Shown here piece after piece: positions 31,469-36,089 of a stretch of 36,089 nucleotides of DNA (its first letter is position 1; every line of letters begins with the position of its first letter). The notes under the pieces were generated by a model that saw only the letters and a program-made list of their open reading frames with translations, was not told the DNA's origin and ran no database searches. Location: assembly GCA_025055595.1 (NCBI GenBank), contig JANWWU010000019.1, positions 1-36,089 on the forward strand, given 5' to 3'. Source of the DNA: Planctomycetota bacterium. GTDB taxonomy: Bacteria; Planctomycetota; UBA11346. The translations under genes were made by a program, and so were the position numbers.

Positions 31469-32446
31469 ATGCGCGTCCTGGTCACCGGGGGCTGCGGCTT
31501 CATCGGCTCCCACCTCGTCGAGGCCCTGCTCGCGCGCGGCGACGCGGTCACCGTGCTCGACGACTGCTCGACCGGCAGCCTGCGCAACCTGGCGGCCGTC
31601 GCCGATCATCCCGCGCTGCAGGTCGTCGTCGGCTCGGTGTGCGACGAGCTGATCGTCGACGAGTGCTGCATGCAGGCGCGCCCCGAGCTCGTCGTCCACC
31701 TCGCGGCGGCGGTCGGCGTCAAGCGCATCCTCGAGCGGCAGGTCGCCTCGATCGTCACCAACGTCCGCGGCACCGAGATCGTCCTGCGCGCCGCCGCGCA
31801 GTGCGGGGCGGCGCGCGTCCTGCTCGCCTCGACCTCCGAGGTCTACGGCAAGCAGGATCGCGTGCCGTTCCGCGAGGACGACGACGCCGTGCTCGGCTCG
31901 ACCAGCCTGCACCGCTGGAGCTACGCCGCGAGCAAGATGCTCGACGAGTTCCTCGCCCTGGCGTGGCACCGCGAGCGCGGGCTGCCGGTGACCGTCCTGC
32001 GCTTCTTCAACATCACCGGGCCGCGGCAGTCGCCGGCCTACGGCATGGTGCTGCCGCGCTTCTGCGCCGCTGCCGTCCGCGACGGGATCCTCGAGGTGCA
32101 CGGCGACGGCCAGCAGACCCGCACCTTCCTGCATGTCGCCGACGCGGTGCGCGCCGTGCTCGCGCTCGCCGCCTGCGCGACGGCGGTCGGGCGGGTGGTC
32201 AATGTCGGCGGCAGCGAGGAGATCTCGATCCTCGCGCTCGCCGAGCGCGTGCGCGCGATGGCCGGGGGCGGCCGCATCGCGCTGGTGCCCTACGAGCGCG
32301 CCTATCCCGCGGGCTTCGAGGACATGCGCCGCCGGGTGCCCGATGTCGGCCGCTTGCGCGAGCTCACCGGCTGGACCGCCTCCTACTCGCTCGCGGCGAT
32401 CATCGCCGACGCCCTCGCCGACGCGCGCGCGCGACTCAGCGGATGA
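31469..32446 (+). CDS. NAD-dependent nucleotide-sugar epimerase/dehydratase
   Basis: This has 325 residues, an extended short-chain dehydrogenase. The start MRVLVTGGCGFIGSHLVEAL is the NAD-binding loop; STSEVYGK and YAASK supply the Ser/Thr and Y-x-x-x-K catalytic residues; RFFNITGPRQ, RTFLHVADAV and NVGGSEEISI follow. The pattern resembles UDP-glucose/UDP-glucuronate or dTDP-sugar enzymes of surface polysaccharide synthesis, but is not GalE. It lies 10 bases after the regulator gene with no promoter boxes of its own, so it is likely in the same unit. The 3' end overlaps the convergent lipoprotein gene by 11 bases. Confidence 0.92.
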   Translation: MRVLVTGGCGFIGSHLVEALLARGDAVTVLDDCSTGSLRNLAAVADHPALQVVVGSVCDELIVDECCMQARPELVVHLAAAVGVKRILERQVASIVTNVRGTEIVLRAAAQCGAARVLLASTSEVYGKQDRVPFREDDDAVLGSTSLHRWSYAASKMLDEFLALAWHRERGLPVTVLRFFNITGPRQSPAYGMVLPRFCAAAVRDGILEVHGDGQQTRTFLHVADAVRAVLALAACATAVGRVVNVGGSEEISILALAERVRAMAGGGRIALVPYERAYPAGFEDMRRRVPDVGRLRELTGWTASYSLAAIIADALADARARLSG

Positions 32447-32456
32447 CCGCGGTCGC
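32431..32456. terminator. Hairpin over the convergent ends of the epimerase and HEAT lipoprotein genes
   Basis: GCGAC (32431-32435) pairs with GTCGC (32452-32456) and GCGG (32439-32442) with CCGC (32447-32450), loop ATGA, with a small internal bulge (TCA against G). Both stop codons lie inside. There is no T-tract. Confidence 0.3.
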
Positions 32457-33047
32457 GCGGTTGGCCGCCCACCAGCGCTCCCAGGCCGCCTTCAGCTCCT
32501 GCTTGTGGACGGCGTGCCACTGCGCCCACAGCCGCTCCTCGGCATCGAGCGCGAGGTCGTCGGCGGCGCGCTCCGGCACCGCCGGCAGCTGCCCCTCCTG
32601 CGGCTGCTGCCCGGCTTCGGCGATCATCCGCTGCCCAGTCAGCACCTGCAGCGCGGCATTGGCGCGCTGCGCGACCAGCGGCTCGGGATCGTCGAGCACG
32701 GCGATCAGGTGCTCGATCGCAGCCTTGGTCGCGACCGCGGTCAGGACCTCGACGCAGCCGAGGCGCACCCAGGGATCGGGGTGGCTGCGCAGGGTGTCGA
32801 TCACGCGCAGCTCGATCTTGCTGCCGCGCAGCACCAGCTGGTGCACGGCCTGGTCGTAGGCCGCGCTGGCCTCGGGGTCCTCGGGCTTGCCGCCCTTGGC
32901 GAGGTCGGCGATCGCGCGCTGGATCGCCCGCTCCTCGGGATCCTCGACCCGGGCGTCGCGCGGCTCGGCGCGGAAGCGCGGGCGATCATCGCAGCCGAGG
33001 AGGATGAGCGCGAGGACGGCGCCGAGGGCGAGCAGCGCGCGCGGCAT
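32436..33047 (-). CDS. Predicted lipoprotein with HEAT-like repeats
   Basis: This has 203 residues. A signal peptide with lipobox LILLGC (Cys19) is followed by an acidic, Arg-rich region and then helical pairs resembling HEAT repeats: VIDTLRSHPDPWVRLGCVEV, AIEHLIAVLDDPEPLVAQR and NAALQVLTGQ. HEAT repeats bind other proteins. The C-terminal part has Trp-rich helices (RLWAQWHAVH, AAWERWWAAN). No specific family recognised. It is preceded by its own promoter-like boxes and sits in front of the SpoIID-like gene end with a 24-base gap. Confidence 0.8.
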   Translation of the reverse strand: MPRALLALGAVLALILLGCDDRPRFRAEPRDARVEDPEERAIQRAIADLAKGGKPEDPEASAAYDQAVHQLVLRGSKIELRVIDTLRSHPDPWVRLGCVEVLTAVATKAAIEHLIAVLDDPEPLVAQRANAALQVLTGQRMIAEAGQQPQEGQLPAVPERAADDLALDAEERLWAQWHAVHKQELKAAWERWWAANRATAVIR

Positions 33048-33053
33048 GGCGGC

Positions 33054-33080
33054 ATCATGGAGCGCGCGCGCTCAGCGCCA
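33054..33080 (-). promoter_or_regulatory. Leaderless-type promoter of the HEAT lipoprotein gene
   Basis: On the minus strand TGGCGC (33075-33080), 15 bases, then CATGAT (33054-33059), ending 6 bases before ATG 33047. The upstream box lies inside the 3' end of the SpoIID-like gene. Confidence 0.5.
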
Positions 33081-34376
33081 CAGGCGCGCCAGCGTCGCAC
33101 CGGGATAGTAGCGGGCGATGATGTCCTCGGCGCGCATCCCGCGCCGCGCCAGCTCCCAGGCGCTGACCTGCGGCAGGCCGACGCCGTGGCCGTAGCCGCG
33201 GCCCTCGATCACCAGGCTGCCGCCCTGGGCGGCGCTCGCCGCCAGGCGCTCCCACCACAGCGAGCGGATCTGCGTCGGGCCGACGGCGAGGCGGAAGTCC
33301 TGGGCCGACATCGTGTCGTGGAGCTCGCGGCCATCGCGGCGATGGACGATGGTCAGCCGCGCCACCCGTCCCGAGGGCTGACGCTCGGCGATGCGCACCT
33401 GGCGCAGCTCGCCGAAGCGCGGCCGCTGCGGCCGCGCTGCCGACCAGCGCGCGAGGCGCTCGGCGATCGTCGAGAGCGGCAGCACGGCGCGCCACTGCTG
33501 GTGCGTCGCCGTCCACCCGAGGCCGGCAGCGCCGCGCGCGCTGTCGGGGTCCTCGCGCGGCGGCATGAACTGGGCGAGCGGGGTGCGACCATCGACCAGC
33601 GTCGCTCCCGGCCAGAGCGCCGCGCTGTCCTCGGTGCGCCCGCCGGAGCAGGCATGGAAGCGCGCGAGGATCGCCTGGCCCTGGTAGACCAGCAGCTGGC
33701 CGCGCGTCCGCTGCACGGCCTCGGCGACCGCCGGCGAGGGCGGCAGGGCGCCGCCGTAGGCGACATCCGTGGTGCCGCGCACGAGGTGCCAGGGCGCATC
33801 GCGGCGCGCCTGCCAGCGCGCCGCGGCGTAGCTGCGGGCGGCGATCGCCTGCGCCGCCAGGGCCTCCACCGGCCAGCGCGGATGCATCTCGACCGGCAGC
33901 ACGCCGACAAGCCAGCGCTCGAGCGGCACGACCTCGATCAGCGCCACCGTCGGGCCGACCCTGGCCAGGCGCAGGCGCCCGGCGAAGTGCGCACCTTCCC
34001 AAGCGAAGGTCGGGCCCTCGGCGAGCGGCTCGAGTTCGAGCGGCGCGCTGAGCGGCTGCCCGCCGACGCGCAGCTCGTTCTCGCCCTCGGCAGCGACCGC
34101 GAGCTCGCCGGCCGGCCACTGCCGACCATCGGCGGCGCGATGCGGCACGAGCAGCCGCAGCGTCAGCTGCGGGGCGCGGGCGAGCAGCACGCGCAGCAGC
34201 GGCTCGGCGGTCAGCTCCGGCCAGGGCGCCGCGGGGGGCGGCGGCGCCGGCGCCAGCGGCGGCGGGGGCGGCGGGGCCCAGGGGGCAGCGGTCGGGCGCG
34301 CCGGCGTCCGCGCGCAGGCCGCTGCCAGCGCCAGGATCGCCAGGCAGCCCAGGCTCGCCGCCAGCCACCGCCTCAT
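33072..34376 (-). CDS. SpoIID/LytB-domain lipoprotein
   Basis: This has 434 residues from ATG 34376. The signal peptide ends in a lipobox LAAAC (Cys21), followed by a Pro/Ala-rich linker. The SpoIID/LytB domain is clear from LERWLVGVLPVEMHPRWPVE, AQAIAARSYAAARW, DVAYGG, VQRTRGQLLVYQG and FHACSGGRTE. In Bacillus SpoIID is a lytic transglycosylase needed in sporulation; homologs in non-sporulating bacteria act in cell-wall remodelling, and this bacterium shows no sporulation genes here. The glutamate in PVEMHP matches the proposed catalytic Glu. It overlaps the upstream PhnP-like gene as ATGA and has no promoter boxes of its own. Confidence 0.9.
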   Translation of the reverse strand: MRRWLAASLGCLAILALAAACARTPARPTAAPWAPPPPPPLAPAPPPPAAPWPELTAEPLLRVLLARAPQLTLRLLVPHRAADGRQWPAGELAVAAEGENELRVGGQPLSAPLELEPLAEGPTFAWEGAHFAGRLRLARVGPTVALIEVVPLERWLVGVLPVEMHPRWPVEALAAQAIAARSYAAARWQARRDAPWHLVRGTTDVAYGGALPPSPAVAEAVQRTRGQLLVYQGQAILARFHACSGGRTEDSAALWPGATLVDGRTPLAQFMPPREDPDSARGAAGLGWTATHQQWRAVLPLSTIAERLARWSAARPQRPRFGELRQVRIAERQPSGRVARLTIVHRRDGRELHDTMSAQDFRLAVGPTQIRSLWWERLAASAAQGGSLVIEGRGYGHGVGLPQVSAWELARRGMRAEDIIARYYPGATLARLWR

Positions 34377-35206
34377 GCCGCCACCCTCGTCGTCCAGCCG
34401 TCATAGGCGATCTCGACGCCCGCCGGCGCCCGCGCCGCCCACTCGCGGTAGCGGACCTCCGGGCCGAGGTGTACGAACAGCGCGCGCCGCGGCCGGCAGC
34501 GCGCCAGCAGCGCCAGCGCCTCGTCCCAGCACTGGTGCGTCGGGTGCGGAGCGTCGCGCAGCACGCCGAGCACGAGGAGGTCGAGGTCGGAAAGCCAGCG
34601 CTCCGAGGACGCCGGCAGCTCCTTGATGTCCGTGCAGTAGGCGAGCCGACCGCAGCGCCAGCCGGTGCTGCGCCCCGCCGTGCCGTGGCTCATCGGAAAG
34701 GGGACGACGACGAGGCCGGCGATCTCCACCGGCTGGCCGTCAGCGAGCGGGACGCAGCGCAGGGCGGGCGAGGCTCCGGCGTAGAGGTCGTCGCCGTCGG
34801 CGAAGCAGTAGGCGAACATGCGGCGCAACGCCTCGAGGTGCAGGTTATGGCCGTAGAGCGGGATGGATCGGCCGCGCATCAACCGATTGAGGTGGCGCAG
34901 GTCGTTGATGCCGTGCGTGTGATCGGCGTGATCGTGGGTGATCAGCACGCCGTCGCAGCGCGTGATGCAGCGGCTGGGATAGCTGACGCCATCCCAGTCG
35001 CGGTAGGGATCGGTCAGCTGGTGCGCGAGGTCCGGCCCGCAGTCGAAGAGCAGGATCTGGCCCTGCGGCCCGCGCAGGAAGGCCCCGGAGCGCCGGCGGC
35101 GATCGCGCGGATCGCTGCTCCACAGCGCCGGCGCGCCCCACATCGGGCAGCCGTGGCTGGTGCCGCAGCCGGTCACCGTGAACTCCCACAGCGCCTCGCC
35201 GGACAT
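34373..35206 (-). CDS. PhnP-like metallo-beta-lactamase-fold phosphodiesterase
   Basis: This has 277 residues from ATG 35206. The metal site HDHADHTHGINDLR (HxHxDH) and the opening FTVTGCGTSHGCPMWG place it with PhnP and related RNase-Z-like hydrolases; further ligands probably come from FPMSHGTAG, YCTDIKEL and FVHLGPEVRY. PhnP cleaves cyclic ribose phosphodiesters in phosphonate use, but homologs outside phn operons, as here, are general cyclic-phosphate hydrolases of uncertain substrate. It is first in the pair with the SpoIID-like gene and divergent from the HAD phosphatase. A TTG start at 35239 is rejected because it coincides with the -35-like box. Confidence 0.87.
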   Translation of the reverse strand: MSGEALWEFTVTGCGTSHGCPMWGAPALWSSDPRDRRRRSGAFLRGPQGQILLFDCGPDLAHQLTDPYRDWDGVSYPSRCITRCDGVLITHDHADHTHGINDLRHLNRLMRGRSIPLYGHNLHLEALRRMFAYCFADGDDLYAGASPALRCVPLADGQPVEIAGLVVVPFPMSHGTAGRSTGWRCGRLAYCTDIKELPASSERWLSDLDLLVLGVLRDAPHPTHQCWDEALALLARCRPRRALFVHLGPEVRYREWAARAPAGVEIAYDGWTTRVAA

Positions 35207-35212
35207 GCCGGC

Positions 35213-35239
35213 ATTACAGAGCGCCACCGCGGGGCGCAA
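35213..35239 (-). promoter_or_regulatory. Leaderless-type promoter of the PhnP-like and SpoIID-like genes
   Basis: On the minus strand TTGCGC (35234-35239), 15 bases, then TGTAAT (35213-35218), ending 6 bases before ATG 35206. Confidence 0.6.
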
Positions 35240-35262
35240 TCCGTCGCGCGCCGAGCTCGCGG

Positions 35263-35289
35263 TTGGGCAGGCGGGGCGCGCGCTAGGCT
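35263..35289 (+). promoter_or_regulatory. Leaderless-type promoter of the HAD phosphatase gene
   Basis: TTGGGC (35263-35268), 15 bases, then TAGGCT (35284-35289), ending 6 bases before ATG 35296. Confidence 0.6.
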
Positions 35290-35295
35290 CCCGGC

Positions 35296-36089
35296 ATGGC
35301 GCAGGCGCTGATCGCCCTCGATCTCGACGGCACGCTGCTCGACGAGGCCTCGCGCCTGCCCGCGGGCCACGAGCGGACGGTCCAGGAGCTGCGGCGCGCC
35401 GGCCATGCGGTCGCGCTGGTCACCGGCCGTCCCCTGCTGATCACCGAAGGATGGTGGCGGCGCCTGCGCCTCGAGACCCCGCTGGTCTGCTTCAACGGCG
35501 GCTGGGTCGGATACCCCGGGCGCGCGCCGCTCGCCACCCTGCGACTCAGCGAGCAGGACACGCGCGACATCCTCGAGGCCCTGCGCGACCGCGGCGGCGT
35601 CGCCTGCGGCTATCCCGACGAGCGCCGCTGGTGGATGGACCGCATCGCGCTCGAGACCGCGGGCTGGAGCGAGCGCTACGGCGCCGACATCGAGATCCGC
35701 CCCGCCGACTTCCTGCCCTGGTGCGGTCCGAGTTTCAAGGTGATGTACGTCGTCGACCCCGCGCACACGCCGCGCCTGGTGCGCGAGCTGCGCGCGCGCT
35801 TCCGCGAGCGCTTCCACGTCGTGCAGAGCCAGCCCGACCGCCTGGAGATCCTGCCGCGCGGCTGCGACAAGGCCTGGGGCCTGCGCCGGCTCGCCGCGCA
35901 CCTCGGCATCGCGCGCGAGCAGGTGTGGGCGGTCGGCGACGCCGACAACGACCTCGAGATGGTGCGCTGGGCCGGCCACGGCTGCGCGATGGGCCACGCG
36001 CCGCTGGCCCTGCGCCGCGCCGCCCGCCACCTGCTGCCCGGCATCCAGGCCCGCGGCCTCTGCGCGCTGCCGACGCTGCTGCGGCAGCA
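35296..36089 (+). CDS. Cof-type HAD-IIB phosphatase, 3' end beyond the window
   Basis: An open frame of 264 codons runs from ATG 35296 to the window edge without a stop. The four HAD motifs are present: DLDGTLLD (motif I, residues 9-16), VTGRP (motif II), the Lys in RGCDKAWGL (motif III) and GDADNDLEM (motif IV). The cap lies between motifs II and III as in the Cof/IIB group, which dephosphorylate sugar phosphates, pyridoxal phosphate or FMN. Since motif IV and the following GCAMGHAP have passed, only about 10-20 residues are likely missing. Substrate unknown. It is divergent from the PhnP-like gene. Confidence 0.92.
   Translation, partial: MAQALIALDLDGTLLDEASRLPAGHERTVQELRRAGHAVALVTGRPLLITEGWWRRLRLETPLVCFNGGWVGYPGRAPLATLRLSEQDTRDILEALRDRGGVACGYPDERRWWMDRIALETAGWSERYGADIEIRPADFLPWCGPSFKVMYVVDPAHTPRLVRELRARFRERFHVVQSQPDRLEILPRGCDKAWGLRRLAAHLGIAREQVWAVGDADNDLEMVRWAGHGCAMGHAPLALRRAARHLLPGIQARGLCALPTLLRQ

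Noticed and set aside
33072-34376. Evidence for sporulation from the SpoIID-like gene
   Set aside because: The domain is widespread in non-sporulating bacteria, and no other sporulation gene is present in the window.

Overview
The window is 36 kb of very GC-rich, tightly packed bacterial chromosome carrying 32 genes, with no RNA genes, insertion sequences, CRISPR arrays or phage genes that I can see. Gene content suggests a member of the PVC group, most likely a planctomycete-like lineage. The pointers are a Ser/Thr kinase fused to a sulfatase-modifying-factor-like domain, a secreted Calx-beta repeat protein, a hexulose-phosphate-synthase/RraA fusion, a multi-PDZ RseP and a GntR regulator with a sugar-binding-type C-terminus. 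This is an inference from gene families and not a phylogenetic placement. No gap longer than 140 bases lacks a gene.

Layout. 1-3575 (minus) is the N-terminal two thirds or less of a giant secreted Calx-beta protein whose 336-bp repeats run off the left edge. 3713-10752 holds a small lipoprotein, an RseP-type site-2 protease, the Hps-RraA fusion, a MtaA/CmuA-type URO-D protein, a MazG-like pyrophosphohydrolase, a YceF-type Maf protein and FolE2. 10826-14253 holds ribulokinase and a SulP anion transporter. 14235-15939 (minus) is a tyrA-M50 protease pair. 16031-20908 (plus) is tpiA-secG-pdhA-pdhB-pdhC. 20911-30278 is a long leftward block: a PTPS-III-like pterin enzyme, a UbiE/MenG methyltransferase, the kinase, galE, PBP2, a TXNDC17-like thioredoxin, smpB, rsfS and ftsY. 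30418-32446 is a GntR regulator with a nucleotide-sugar epimerase. 32436-35206 (minus) is a HEAT-type lipoprotein, a SpoIID-like protein and a PhnP-like hydrolase. The window ends inside a HAD phosphatase gene.

Most genes are housekeeping: protein export and membrane proteolysis (secG, ftsY, rseP), translation quality control (smpB, rsfS), central carbon metabolism (tpiA, pdhABC), envelope (PBP2, galE, SpoIID) and pterin/folate synthesis (FolE2 plus a PTPS-III-like enzyme).

The most interesting signal is in how the genes start. Nearly every first gene of a transcription unit is preceded by a TTG/TGG/TTC hexamer, exactly 15 bases, then a (T/C)ANNNT-like hexamer. In eleven cases that hexamer ends exactly 6 bases before the start codon, the geometry of leaderless mRNAs. 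The few genes with longer leaders have purine-rich Shine-Dalgarno stretches instead. A second recurring pattern is inverted repeats that cover both stop codons of convergent gene pairs.
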